Positions 7,340 to 16,144 of a stretch of 64,000 bases of DNA are shown in pieces (the first letter of the stretch is position 1; each line of letters begins with the position of its first letter). Under the pieces are notes generated by a model. It was given only the letters and a program-made list of their open reading frames with translations, ran no database searches and had not been told where the DNA came from. This DNA is from Microthrixaceae bacterium. Lineage in GTDB: Bacteria; Actinomycetota; Acidimicrobiia; Acidimicrobiales; Microtrichaceae. Position numbers and translations under genes: made by a program. The stretch spans positions 1 through 64,000 of the forward strand of contig JAMLGJ010000011.1 in NCBI GenBank assembly GCA_023958095.1. The letters are read 5' to 3'.

Positions 7340-7432
7340 ATGGACTACGCAGCGCCGAAGATCGAGTCCCGCGCCGAGGTCAAGGGCCTCATGAAGGGTC
7401 GCGGCGGCCACCACGGCGGCGGCTACCGCTGA
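7340..7432 (+). CDS. Precursor-like peptide with lasso-type leader (30 aa)
   Basis: A 30-codon gene. GGAGG sits 5 nt before the ATG, a promoter 54 nt upstream and a terminator 6 nt after the stop, so it looks like a complete, independently expressed unit. The leader begins MDYAAPKIE, matching the YxxP recognition motif of lasso-type leaders that is bound by PqqD-like proteins; it continues with an RAEVKGLM segment. The tail is KGRGGHHGGGYR: Gly/His-rich, with no Asp/Glu at positions 7-9 for a lasso ring and no Ser/Thr for phosphorylation. The product is therefore probably not a classical lasso peptide. The peptide assignment is supported by context; its final structure is unknown. Confidence 0.75.
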   Translation: MDYAAPKIESRAEVKGLMKGRGGHHGGGYR

Positions 7433-7438
7433 TCCCCT

Positions 7439-7460
7439 GACCGGTGCTGCGGCGCCGGTC
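7439..7460 (+). terminator. Terminator of the precursor peptide gene
   Basis: GACCGG pairs with CCGGTC around a GC-rich inner stem and a TGCG loop, starting 6 nt after the peptide stop codon. The following bases are not T-rich. Confidence 0.6.
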
Positions 7461-7603
7461 CCGATTCTGAACTGGCCGTCTTCACTGCGGGCTCGGGCGA
7501 CTCGACTTCTTGGGTTGAGCACCCCCACCACCAGTGTCGACGGTCGGTCCGCGTCCGCACCGGTGTTCGCGGCTGTGCTGGGGAATGTGTTGTACGCGGT
7601 TGC

Positions 7604-8434
7604 TCACCGCCTGCGCCGTCTAGCGAGCCTGTGTGCTGTCCGCCTGAAGCGTCGTTCACCCGGGAACCTGTCGGGCAGCCGCAGGTTCACCGAGGTCTGC
7701 TGTTCCAGCCATCCCTGGTCCTGGGGGATCGACATGGGGTTGCCCTCGACGACGCTGCCGAGCAGCCCCACGCCGTAGGCCTGGGCCATCTCCACGACCC
7801 TGGAGACCAGCATCCAGCTGATGCCCTGGCCGCGGGCCTCGGGCATCACGCGCAGGTGCTCGAGGATCATGAAGTTGGGTGTCGGTCCCGAGGTCAGAAC
7901 CGCTGCGTCGACACCCCGCTCGCCGTCGTGCACCACGGCACCGCGCTGTTGTATGCAGCGCCGTAGGTAGACCCGGCGCGCCTTCTTCCCGGTGACGAAG
8001 ACCACCTCGTACCCGGCGAAGACAGCCTCGAGGGCATCCAGGTCGAGGATCGTTGCGAGGCGGGTCTCGCTGCCACTGGGTGCCCATCCGCACTGCTCTG
8101 CCGGTGTGACCACCCGAACGAAGTGCTCCGTCTCACCGGCCCGTTGCATGTGTTCAAGGAGTGGGTCGACGTCCTCGGGGTGGCCGTCCAGTCCCACGAC
8201 CGGAGTCGCCTCGATCGCTCGTGCGAGCCCGGGGGCGTCGCGTGGGTCGGCGAGTCGGGGGTATCCGAGCCAGACCAGGGGTTCCCGGCGCACGATCACG
8301 CAGAGGGAGCCGCCGTACCTGACGACCCGGGCGTCGCGTGGGTGCCCGGCTGCAAGGACTGCCCCGATGGCGAGGGTGGAACGGGGTTCGTGTCGGGCCA
8401 GCTCGGTGATCAGTTGGTCATCGACGCGTTCCAC
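7604..8434 (-). CDS. GNAT-family acetyltransferase-like protein
   Basis: A 276-residue protein whose C-terminal half has the GNAT fold: the acetyl-CoA loop in HLRVMPEARGQGISWMLV (residues about 198-215), followed by a helix and EGNPMSIPQDQGW. The N-terminal half (residues 1-130) is unrelated to known catalytic domains I can name. The end is an Arg-rich tail. The GTG at 8434 follows TACGCT by 6 nt, so the mRNA is leaderless. It borders the peptide locus and could acetylate the product, but it may equally be an unrelated housekeeping gene. Confidence 0.7.
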   Translation of the reverse strand: MERVDDQLITELARHEPRSTLAIGAVLAAGHPRDARVVRYGGSLCVIVRREPLVWLGYPRLADPRDAPGLARAIEATPVVGLDGHPEDVDPLLEHMQRAGETEHFVRVVTPAEQCGWAPSGSETRLATILDLDALEAVFAGYEVVFVTGKKARRVYLRRCIQQRGAVVHDGERGVDAAVLTSGPTPNFMILEHLRVMPEARGQGISWMLVSRVVEMAQAYGVGLLGSVVEGNPMSIPQDQGWLEQQTSVNLRLPDRFPGERRFRRTAHRLARRRRR

Positions 8435-8440
8435 GGCCCG

Positions 8441-8446
8441 AGCGTA
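8441..8446 (-). promoter_or_regulatory. -10 hexamer of the GNAT gene
   Basis: TACGCT on the minus strand, 6 nt before GTG 8434. Confidence 0.55.
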
Positions 8447-8473
8447 CCGGAGGGGTCGTGGAACCGACCCGTG

Positions 8474-11101
8474 TCAGACCCGTACGACGCTCGCGTTGCC
8501 GACGTGTTCGTAACGTCCCGGTGTGCAGGTGAACACGATCACCTGGCATTCCCTCGCAGCAGCGGCGATCACCGCACCCATGCTCCGGAGACGGTCCGGG
8601 TCGCTCCAGCCGAGGGCGTCGTCGAAGATGACCGGCGCCCCACCATCGACAGCAGCGATGGATGCGGCGGCCAGCCGGGAGATGATCCCAAGCTGCTCCT
8701 TCGCCCCGATGCTGAGCTGGTCGAACTCGATGGTCGTGCCATCGAGTGTCCGGCGGTTGATCCTCAGCTCGGAGTCGATCCCCACCTCGAAGCCCGGTCC
8801 GTGCACCAGGCGCCCCAGGCGTTCGATGCGTTCGCGGAACGGTGCCACGTAGCGTTCGTGGGCCTCGTTCCTGCGCTTGAGGAAGGCATCGTGGAGGAGC
8901 CTGGCTGCCTCGGCGCGGGCCATGATCCGCTCGACACGCTCCCTGTGGTGGGACTGCTCGGTGAGTGCGCCGTCGAGCTGGCCCGTGAGCCCCTCACCGC
9001 CCCTGACGCGGATCTTGGTGCGCAGGTCCCTCAGTTCCCCTTCCAGGTCGTCGATGTCGGCACCGAGGCGGCTCTCGAGTGCCTCGGCGTTCTCCAGTTC
9101 CAACTCGATGGTCTCAGGGTCGTCTTCAGCCAGGGCGACTCGGGCTTCGTGCAGCTCCTCCGAGGCTGCGAGTCGCAGCCGCTCTGCATCCTCGCGTGCT
9201 CGTTCGAGGTGGTCGTCGGTGCTCTCACACCTCGACTCCTCCAGGGCCTCACGAGCTGCGGCCAGGTCGGCCTCGGTGCGTTCGACCGCCTCGGCGGTGC
9301 GCGCCATCGACTGCCGGTGTGCAGCCAGTTCGGCCGCCGCGTTGTCGCGGTGGGTCTCGACTCGTTCGAGGACGTCCCGGGCGGCCCTCGATGCCTCGGT
9401 GGCGTCGCTGACCCGCTCCTCGGCCTCATCGCGGTTGTTGGGCAGGGGTGCCTCGCAGTCCCTGGTCGAGGCGAAGGTCTCGACACGCTGGGCCAGGCGC
9501 GCGATGCGGCCCTCCAGTTCCTCCGGGGCCGACCCGGCCAGGTCCACCGTGAGCAGCTGGTCGGCCTCCTCGCGTGCACGGAGCGCGTCCCGGCGTGCCT
9601 CACGGGCCGCAGCGGCGTCCTGACGGTCCGCCACGCCGTGGCGCGCACAGATCGACTGCAGCTGTTCCTCGGCGTCGCGCAGGCCCTCGGCGAGCCTTGC
9701 CACGTCGCCGCCGGCCGAGACGGTGAGCGAGAGGGTCCCCGGCAACACGATGCGGCTGGTGCCCGAGACCACGAGGCCGTGCCGGTCGGCCTCGGCGAGG
9801 GTCTCCTCGCTGTCGTCCACCACCAGGGTCAGCTCCGACAAGGCCTCGATGTCAACCGTCGCGGCTCCCGCCTCGACGCGGGCCCGGGCGGCCAGCACCT
9901 CCTGGTGGGCGGTGTCGACCTCCTCGAAGGCCTCGGCGGTCACCGCATTGGACTCGATGACCTCGAGGGCATCCCGGCGGGCCTCCAGTTGGCGCTGGAC
10001 GCGTTCGAGGCGCCGGCGGTCCTGTTCCAACTCGGCGAGCTCGCCCAGGTGGGTGAGGTCCGCGAGGGCGGCCGCGTGTGCCGTTTCAGCCGCGGTGGTG
10101 GCCTGCTTGGCCTCCTGCAGTTCGCGGTTCAGCTCCTCGAGTCGTGTGGCGAGCTGGGACTCGACCCGTTGCTCCGACTCCAGGCGCGACTCGTGCCCGG
10201 CGAGGCCGGTTGCGAGTGATTCGACCCTGTTGAGAAGCGTTCGTCGGGCCTCGGCCCCGTGGGCGGCCAGCTTGGCTGCGACGTCGGCCTCGCGCAGGTT
10301 CGCCTCCAGGCGTTCCACGTTCCGGGCCCGTTCGCGCACCCGGTTCGCGCGTTCGCGCATCTCGGTCAGGCGCGAGCGGTGCGAAAGGCGTGTCTCGCGC
10401 TTCTGGGCGAGTTCACGGCCCAGCCGTTCGACCCTCTCCGCATCCTCCTCGAGCTCCGCGACCCGGGCCCGGAGGCCCTCGACCCGTTCAGTGGCTCGGT
10501 CGAGTGCTGCGCGTGCGTCGGTGTGCTCGCGCAGGAGCTTTCCGGTGGCGGTCCAGTACTTGTTGCGTTCCTGCACGATCCGTTCGAACAGGTCGTCGTG
10601 GAGTTCCCGGGCCGCGGAACCACCCGCGGCAACGTCGAGGGCCCTGCCGAGTGAGCCGCCATCGAGGCTCGCCTGGGTGACCTCGCCTCCCTGGTCCACC
10701 CAAAGGGCGCGCCAGAGGGCTTCATCGAGGTGCTCCTCGAGGATTGACCGCAGCCGCTCGTGCGCCTCACGGCCGCTGAGCTGCTCCGGGGCGGGCTCGA
10801 GCACCCGCAACTCGGTGGCTGGGCGCGAGAACCAACGCTTCGTGCAGCACAGCCGGTAGGGCCCGGTGCTCAGCTCGATCTCGACCTCGGTACCGACGTC
10901 GCGTCCTACGGGCTTGACCGCCCTCACGGATCGCTTGGTGGTGTCGTGTCGCTCCTCCAGGACCAGATGGATCGCCTCGGCGATGGAGGACTTCCCCGCC
11001 TCATTGGGCCCCTCGACGACGGTGACGCCGCAGGCGTCGAAGTCGACCTCGCGCTCGCTCACACCCCGGAACTCCGACATGCGTAGCCGGTGGATCCTCA
11101 A
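8474..11101 (-). CDS. SbcC/YhaN-like AAA ATPase with long coiled coil
   Basis: An 875-residue SMC-like ATPase. The N-terminal Walker A is EGPNEAGKSS near residue 33; a long charged coiled coil fills about residues 180-720; the C-terminus has the signature-like LSIGAKEQL, Walker B PVIFDDALGWSD and a terminal switch segment VIVFTCTPGRYEHV. It pairs with the phosphoesterase encoded just upstream to form a DNA end-processing and repair complex of the SbcCD/YhaN-YhaO type. The start is probably TTG 11101, overlapping the partner's TGA by 4 nt (TTGA) with a GGGGGG ribosome site upstream; ATG 11080 is the alternative. Confidence 0.85.
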   Translation of the reverse strand: MRIHRLRMSEFRGVSEREVDFDACGVTVVEGPNEAGKSSIAEAIHLVLEERHDTTKRSVRAVKPVGRDVGTEVEIELSTGPYRLCCTKRWFSRPATELRVLEPAPEQLSGREAHERLRSILEEHLDEALWRALWVDQGGEVTQASLDGGSLGRALDVAAGGSAARELHDDLFERIVQERNKYWTATGKLLREHTDARAALDRATERVEGLRARVAELEEDAERVERLGRELAQKRETRLSHRSRLTEMRERANRVRERARNVERLEANLREADVAAKLAAHGAEARRTLLNRVESLATGLAGHESRLESEQRVESQLATRLEELNRELQEAKQATTAAETAHAAALADLTHLGELAELEQDRRRLERVQRQLEARRDALEVIESNAVTAEAFEEVDTAHQEVLAARARVEAGAATVDIEALSELTLVVDDSEETLAEADRHGLVVSGTSRIVLPGTLSLTVSAGGDVARLAEGLRDAEEQLQSICARHGVADRQDAAAAREARRDALRAREEADQLLTVDLAGSAPEELEGRIARLAQRVETFASTRDCEAPLPNNRDEAEERVSDATEASRAARDVLERVETHRDNAAAELAAHRQSMARTAEAVERTEADLAAAREALEESRCESTDDHLERAREDAERLRLAASEELHEARVALAEDDPETIELELENAEALESRLGADIDDLEGELRDLRTKIRVRGGEGLTGQLDGALTEQSHHRERVERIMARAEAARLLHDAFLKRRNEAHERYVAPFRERIERLGRLVHGPGFEVGIDSELRINRRTLDGTTIEFDQLSIGAKEQLGIISRLAAASIAAVDGGAPVIFDDALGWSDPDRLRSMGAVIAAAARECQVIVFTCTPGRYEHVGNASVVRV

Positions 11102-12258
11102 CGCGGCCCCCCTGTCGTGCCCGCCGGCGACGAAGCGAGTCGGTACAGCAGACGCAGCGCCTCCCCTGCGCACGCGGCGGTGTCGGGGTCGTCGGTGTCC
11201 TGGGCCATGGCCCGCAGGTCCTCGGTGGCGGTGAGCGCGTAGCCGCCCAGGTCGAGCACGCCGAGGTCGGCATCATCGGGAACGGTCACCAGGTCGCTGT
11301 GCCGCTGCCACATCTCGAGTGCGCCGAGCAGGGCAGCCCGGTCCTCGAGCCTGCGCTCGAGGTCGGCATGGACCTCGAGGGAGAGCTGACCCACGAGGGA
11401 CAGCTTCACGATGCTGCGCTGCTTGTCGGGCAACGAATCGATGAAGGCGACGACCTCGTCGCAGTCCTCGCGGCATGTCACCTCGAAGTGCCGGCGTTCG
11501 AAGCTCCAGGTCGCCACGCGGTGCCTCTGGGTGCCGATGCGGTCCTCATCGAGCTCGACCACGATCACGTTTCCGGGTTCGACCTCGTCGTAGTCGGTGG
11601 GTTCCGGAGCCCCGGAGTACATGATCCGGCCTGATTCCCCCACCTCGGTGCTCGAATGCCGGTCGCCGAGGGCCACGTAGCTCGCCCGGCCCTCGGCGAT
11701 TGCGGCTTCGGCATCGGCGACGCGTACGAGTGCCGGATCCTCCGGGTCGGGCGAGAGGGTGTCGACGGCTCCGTGGCCGACCACCACCCGCGGCGCACCG
11801 TCGGGAGGCAACGATGCGAGCACGGTGCCCACGAGGTCCTCCAGGGGCCGCTTCGTGCGCCACGGCGCCCCGACGACCTCGATGCCGCTCGGGTCCCTGA
11901 CCGGCTCGCTGTCACGTAGAACCACCACGTTGGGCGGAGCGTGCTCCTCGAAGGTCGGTGAGTCGAAGACCGATGCAGCATCCAACGGATCGTGGTTGCC
12001 CGGGAGCAGGTAGAACCGCACCTCGGGTGTGGAACCCATCGCGTCGAGGGCCCGGATGACCACCTGGAGATCGACGTAGTTCGTCTCGAACACGTCACCG
12101 CCGACGACCACGAAGTCGCATCCGTGTTCGCCAGCGAGCCGCCCGATCGAGCTGATCACGTCGATGCGTGCACCACTGAAGCGCGGCTGGGCATCGTCAT
12201 CGAGGAAGTGCCGGGTCATGCCGAGCTGCCAGTCGGCCGTGTGGACGAAGCGGGCCAT
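11098..12258 (-). CDS. SbcD/YhaO-like metallophosphoesterase
   Basis: A 386-residue DNA-repair nuclease subunit. The five phosphoesterase motifs are visible in order: HTADWQLG, GGDVFE, LPGNHDPLD, VVGHGAVD and GDRHSS. The first (DWQ rather than DWH) and the last (GDRH rather than GHxH) are variants, as seen in the YhaO branch. A C-terminal region of about 150 residues probably caps the active site or binds the ATPase partner. The ATG at 12258 follows TATGGT by 6 nt, and the gene is coupled to the SbcC-like gene by a TTGA overlap. Confidence 0.85.
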   Translation of the reverse strand: MARFVHTADWQLGMTRHFLDDDAQPRFSGARIDVISSIGRLAGEHGCDFVVVGGDVFETNYVDLQVVIRALDAMGSTPEVRFYLLPGNHDPLDAASVFDSPTFEEHAPPNVVVLRDSEPVRDPSGIEVVGAPWRTKRPLEDLVGTVLASLPPDGAPRVVVGHGAVDTLSPDPEDPALVRVADAEAAIAEGRASYVALGDRHSSTEVGESGRIMYSGAPEPTDYDEVEPGNVIVVELDEDRIGTQRHRVATWSFERRHFEVTCREDCDEVVAFIDSLPDKQRSIVKLSLVGQLSLEVHADLERRLEDRAALLGALEMWQRHSDLVTVPDDADLGVLDLGGYALTATEDLRAMAQDTDDPDTAACAGEALRLLYRLASSPAGTTGGPR

Positions 12259-12264
12259 GTAGGC

Positions 12265-12270
12265 ACCATA
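12265..12270 (-). promoter_or_regulatory. -10 hexamer of the sbcD-sbcC-like operon
   Basis: TATGGT on the minus strand, 6 nt before ATG 12258; leaderless transcript implied. Confidence 0.55.
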
Positions 12271-12355
12271 TCGATGTGCTGTGACGCCGAAGGTCGCCCG
12301 AGGCCCGTGATGCACCCGGCCCGCGAGCCGCCGGGCCCGTGTCGGCGGTGTCCCC

Positions 12356-12757
12356 TCAGAGCTCCGAGAGGGTCACCTCGACACTGGGTGGTACGTAGCA
12401 ACAGGGCACCACCAGCCTGAGCAGTCCACATCCCGGCTGCAGTACAGGGGTGGGGAAGTGGTGGGTGCCGTCCGACCACTCCACCTTGGCCTCGTAGAGG
12501 TTCGTGTCGCTGGAGAAGCCGAGCGCCATCGCCCTGTCGATGCACACGACGACCTGGCTCGCCGGGGAGAACCCCTGCGGATTCCACAGCGTCGGCGCAG
12601 AGAAGTCGATCGTGTAGGTGCCGGGCGCGGTGATGTCGTGCGGCGGGCTCGTCACGCAGCCGGAGCCGAGACCGACGAGCGCGATGAGTCCCACGATCGC
12701 CAAGGCCGTTCGGCTGGCCGGCCTGCGCCCCGAGCGCCGTGACTCCGGGTGTCCCAT
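12356..12757 (-). CDS. Small secreted lipoprotein, function unknown
   Basis: A 133-residue protein with an Arg-rich start, a hydrophobic stretch (TALAIVGLIALVGL) and the lipobox GLGSGC, placing the lipid-bearing Cys at about 34. The mature part has five or more cysteines (CGLLRLVVPCC and others) and beta-rich sequence such as YTIDFSAPTLW. No catalytic motif is seen and I do not recognise a family. GGGAGGGGGAGG lies just before the ATG, an unusually strong ribosome site. It stands alone on the minus strand between two unrelated genes. Confidence 0.7.
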   Translation of the reverse strand: MGHPESRRSGRRPASRTALAIVGLIALVGLGSGCVTSPPHDITAPGTYTIDFSAPTLWNPQGFSPASQVVVCIDRAMALGFSSDTNLYEAKVEWSDGTHHFPTPVLQPGCGLLRLVVPCCYVPPSVEVTLSEL

Positions 12758-12828
12758 GGCGGTCCTCCCCCTCCCGTTTCCCCTGGACGCTACCGGAGTC
12801 CGGGATCCCCGCGTCGGCCGATCGCGAG

Positions 12829-14070
12829 CTACCCGCCGGTCAGCCGGGAGATGCCCCGTGAGTCGACCAGCAGGGGCTCACCGGTCTCGTCGGGGTTGAG
12901 CGACACCACCGAAGCTCCCGAGACCCCCAGGTCCAACACCTCCCCGTCCGGGGTGAGGGCCCACACCCGGCTCGTGCAGAAGTCGCTGAAGAGGTAGTGC
13001 CCCTCGATCGCGGGCATGTCGGATCCGCGGTAGACGAAGCCGCCCACGACCGCACAGCCATCATCGTGTCCATATGTGAGGACCGGATCCAGCAGCTGCC
13101 CTTCGGCCTCCGCCCAGCCGGACCGCGGACCCGTTGCATCGAACTCCCGGGTGCCCTCGAGGATGTCCCAACCGAGGTTGGCCCCACGGCCGGTGTCATC
13201 GGAGGCTCGTAGGACGCTCACCTCCTCGGCGTGTCCCTGCCCCACGTCGGCAACCCACAGATCACCGGTTGCCTCGTCGAAGCTGATCCGCCACGGGTTT
13301 CGCAAGCCACGAGCCCACACCAGCGGGTTGGCCCCCGCGGGTTCCGTCGATCCTGCTTCGACATGGGGGTTGTCGCGGGGTGCGAGCTGGGTGCCGGATC
13401 CGGGAAGGCCGGGGTCGAGCCTCAGGATCTTGCCCAGGGGGTCGCTCGGACGCTGGGCCCGTCCGTCGGGATCGCCGGCACCTCCGCCGTCCCCGGTGGC
13501 GACCCACAGCATGTCGTCGGGGCCCCAGAGGAGGTCACCTCCGTTGTGGTTGTCATGTGGCTGAGGCAGCACCAGGAGTTCCCTGGGCCCAGTTGCCTCG
13601 AGCGGTCCGGGCTGGCCCGACAGACTCATCTCGAGCACCACGGTCGCCCCATCCCCGGCCCGGGTGTGGTTGAGGTAGAGGTGGCGCCGCGGCGAATCCG
13701 TGGTCACGCCGAGCAGACCCTGTTCGGCCGCAGTCGTGACGACCTGTGCGCTCAGGTCGACCGGCGTGCCGACCACCTCGTAGTCCCCGTCGAGGCCGCG
13801 CTGCAGCTCCACGAGCCTGCCGCCTCGTTGGGTGACCAGCAGGGAATCGCCCACGGCGTGCACGTCGGTGGGGTTGTTCACATCTGCGTCGGTGTCCACG
13901 AGGGTGAAGTGGGCGCCGGCCGGTGTCGCGAAGGCGGAGTCGGTGGGAACCCCACTCGAACCGCACGCCGCCGAGACGAACGCGAGGGCGGCGAGCACCC
14001 AGGCACCTGACCGACCGCGCCGGGGCGTCGGCGACCGCGGTTCCGGCGAGTGGGCGAGGAGTGGTCTCAC
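12829..14070 (-). CDS. PQQ-dependent sugar dehydrogenase-like lipoprotein
   Basis: A 413-residue exported protein of the soluble glucose/sorbosone dehydrogenase (Asd/YliI) family. The lipobox FVSAAC puts the lipid Cys at about 36. Family blocks in order are EQGLLGV, HDNHNGGDLLWGPD, GDGGGAGDPDGRAQ, GLRNPWRISFD, DLWVADVGQGHAEEV, GANLGWDILEG and VVGGFVYRG. It oxidises sugars outside the membrane and would need PQQ supplied from elsewhere, since no PQQ synthesis genes are seen; the PqqD-like gene of this window belongs to the peptide locus. GTG 14070 is chosen because the open frame beyond it runs into the RNase P RNA gene. Confidence 0.82.
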   Translation of the reverse strand: MRPLLAHSPEPRSPTPRRGRSGAWVLAALAFVSAACGSSGVPTDSAFATPAGAHFTLVDTDADVNNPTDVHAVGDSLLVTQRGGRLVELQRGLDGDYEVVGTPVDLSAQVVTTAAEQGLLGVTTDSPRRHLYLNHTRAGDGATVVLEMSLSGQPGPLEATGPRELLVLPQPHDNHNGGDLLWGPDDMLWVATGDGGGAGDPDGRAQRPSDPLGKILRLDPGLPGSGTQLAPRDNPHVEAGSTEPAGANPLVWARGLRNPWRISFDEATGDLWVADVGQGHAEEVSVLRASDDTGRGANLGWDILEGTREFDATGPRSGWAEAEGQLLDPVLTYGHDDGCAVVGGFVYRGSDMPAIEGHYLFSDFCTSRVWALTPDGEVLDLGVSGASVVSLNPDETGEPLLVDSRGISRLTGG

Positions 14071-14175
14071 AGCGGGTCCACCTTCCCATTCCGGGGGCGG
14101 TGGGGCGAACCGCTGCGTCGGTTCCGGCAGCCCGCCGCCGGGGGTGCGGGGCAGCGCCTCGCCATGTGTCGTCGT

Positions 14176-14556
<381 letters not shown>

Positions 14557-14604
14557 GCCCAGAGTGTGCCACACCGCCAGCCGCGCCACCGGCAGCGAGC
14601 GGTA

Positions 14605-14623
14605 CCGGCGGTGGCACCGCCGG
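14605..14623 (-). terminator. Terminator after the FGGY kinase gene
   Basis: CCGGCGGT and ACCGCCGG form a perfect 8-bp stem with a 3-nt loop, 23 nt downstream of the kinase stop and upstream of rnpB, separating the two transcripts. Confidence 0.6.
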
Positions 14624-14645
14624 CTCGCGTGTGCACTCCGAGCGG

Positions 14646-16103
14646 TCAGAAATCGAGCGCGGAGAGGTCCTCGTGCCAGTGTCCTGCCCGCCGTACGGCT
14701 TCGGCCCAGCGGTCGCGCTCGGTGCTGCGCTCGGAGTCCGTGAGGGAGGGTTCGAGCACCTCGGCCGGCGACCAGGCCGCCGCCACGTCGTCCCAGCCCG
14801 CCCATGCGCCCGTTGCGAGTCCCGCCAGGTAGCCGGCGCCGAGCGTGGTCGCCTCCTTGAGCGGCGACACCTCAACGGGCACTCCCGTGGCGTCGGCCAC
14901 CAACTGGGCGAACAGGTGGTTCGTCGCCATGCCCCCGTCGATCCGCAGGCGGTCCAGCGCGAGGCCCGAGTCGTCCCGGGCCGCCTCGAGCAGGTCGGCT
15001 CCCCGGTGTGCGACGCCCTGCAGCACCGCGCGCACGACGTGGGCCGCGGTGGTGCCCCGGGTGGCGCCGAGGATCGCACCGCGTGCCCCGTAGTCCCAGT
15101 GCGGTGTGCCGAGGCCCAACAGTGCGGGGACGTAGGTGACCCCGTCGGTGGATTCCACCTGCTGTGCCATGGCCTCCGATGCGGCCGGGGAGTCGATCAG
15201 TCCCATGTCCTCGACCAGCCACTCGACGTTGGTGCCGGCGGAGAGCATCACCGCCTCGGTGCCCCAGGTGATGCCCGAGGCATCACGCCACGCCACCAGC
15301 GGGAAGCACCCGGAACCTCCCCGACGGTCGAACTCGGGCCGCGTCGGGCCCAGGCAAACATCCAGCATCCCTCCTGTGCCGAAGGTCGCCTTGACCTCAC
15401 CCGGGCGGACACAACCCTGGCCGATCAGCGAGGCCTGTTGGTCCCCGGCGATGCCGCGGATCACCGGTGCCCCGTCCAATGCTGTGGCCTCGGCGACGTC
15501 GCCGGTGCTGTCCACGATCCGTGGGAGCATCCCTCGGGGTATGCGCAGCCGTTCGAGCACCGACTCGTCGAATCCCGTGCCATCGGGTGTGAGCAGCCCC
15601 CAGATGCCGGCGTTGGAGAGGTCGCTCACGTGGCTGGAGCCCTCGGTGAGCTTCCAGATGAGCCAGCTGTCGGGGGTTCCGAAGCACAGGTCGCGGCTGC
15701 GGTCGGGATCGACCGCGTCGAGGATGTTCGCGAGCTTCGTGGCGGACTGGTTGGGCGCGAGGCGGATCCCCTCGGCCGCCAGGACCAGGCAGTCGCCGAC
15801 GGTTCGCAGGTCCTGCCAACCCTGTGCCGGTGCGACCGGCTCGCCGCTGGATCGGTCCCACACGATCGTGGTCGCACGCTGGCTGGCCACGCCCACCGAC
15901 TCGACCGGGCCGTGCTGTGCCAGCACCTCCCGGGCGCAGTCCAGCGCAGCCGACACATACCGTGTGGCGTCGAACTCGACGAGCCCCTCCGCGGGGGTCT
16001 GGGGGAGTGTCCGGCGCGAGCGTTCCCCGATCACCCCCGCCCGGTCGTCGAGGACCGTGGCGCGCACGCTGGAGGTTCCGAGGTCGATGACGAGGATTGG
16101 CAA
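14646..16103 (-). CDS. FGGY-family carbohydrate kinase, glycerol-kinase-like
   Basis: A 485-residue kinase. The N-terminal phosphate loop is IDLGTSSVRATV; the central block RGIAGDQQASLIGQGC...TFGTGGM and the C-terminal LRIDGGMATNHLFAQL with LGAGYLAG match glycerol kinases. However, the substrate block reads GVASQRATTIVW where classical GlpK has NQRE, so glycerol may not be its substrate. It would phosphorylate a polyol or sugar in the cytoplasm. The start is TTG 16103 with GGGAG about 10 nt upstream. A second, more classical GlpK lies at 35316-36854. Confidence 0.8.
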   Translation of the reverse strand: MPILVIDLGTSSVRATVLDDRAGVIGERSRRTLPQTPAEGLVEFDATRYVSAALDCAREVLAQHGPVESVGVASQRATTIVWDRSSGEPVAPAQGWQDLRTVGDCLVLAAEGIRLAPNQSATKLANILDAVDPDRSRDLCFGTPDSWLIWKLTEGSSHVSDLSNAGIWGLLTPDGTGFDESVLERLRIPRGMLPRIVDSTGDVAEATALDGAPVIRGIAGDQQASLIGQGCVRPGEVKATFGTGGMLDVCLGPTRPEFDRRGGSGCFPLVAWRDASGITWGTEAVMLSAGTNVEWLVEDMGLIDSPAASEAMAQQVESTDGVTYVPALLGLGTPHWDYGARGAILGATRGTTAAHVVRAVLQGVAHRGADLLEAARDDSGLALDRLRIDGGMATNHLFAQLVADATGVPVEVSPLKEATTLGAGYLAGLATGAWAGWDDVAAAWSPAEVLEPSLTDSERSTERDRWAEAVRRAGHWHEDLSALDF

Positions 16104-16144
16104 TTCAGTTCACTCCCGCTCACTCGGCACGACCGGCGTCACGG

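Noticed and set aside
7515-7778. TTG-started 87-codon frame behind the precursor peptide
   Set aside because: Its first part has coding-like third positions, but more than half is antisense to the GNAT gene and no ribosome site or promoter is seen. Not strong enough to call.
12829-14070. Link between the PqqD-like gene and the PQQ-type dehydrogenase
   Set aside because: PqqD-like RRE domains are shared by many peptide pathways; no PqqA, B, C or E gene is present and the RRE gene is 8 kb away in a peptide-export operon.
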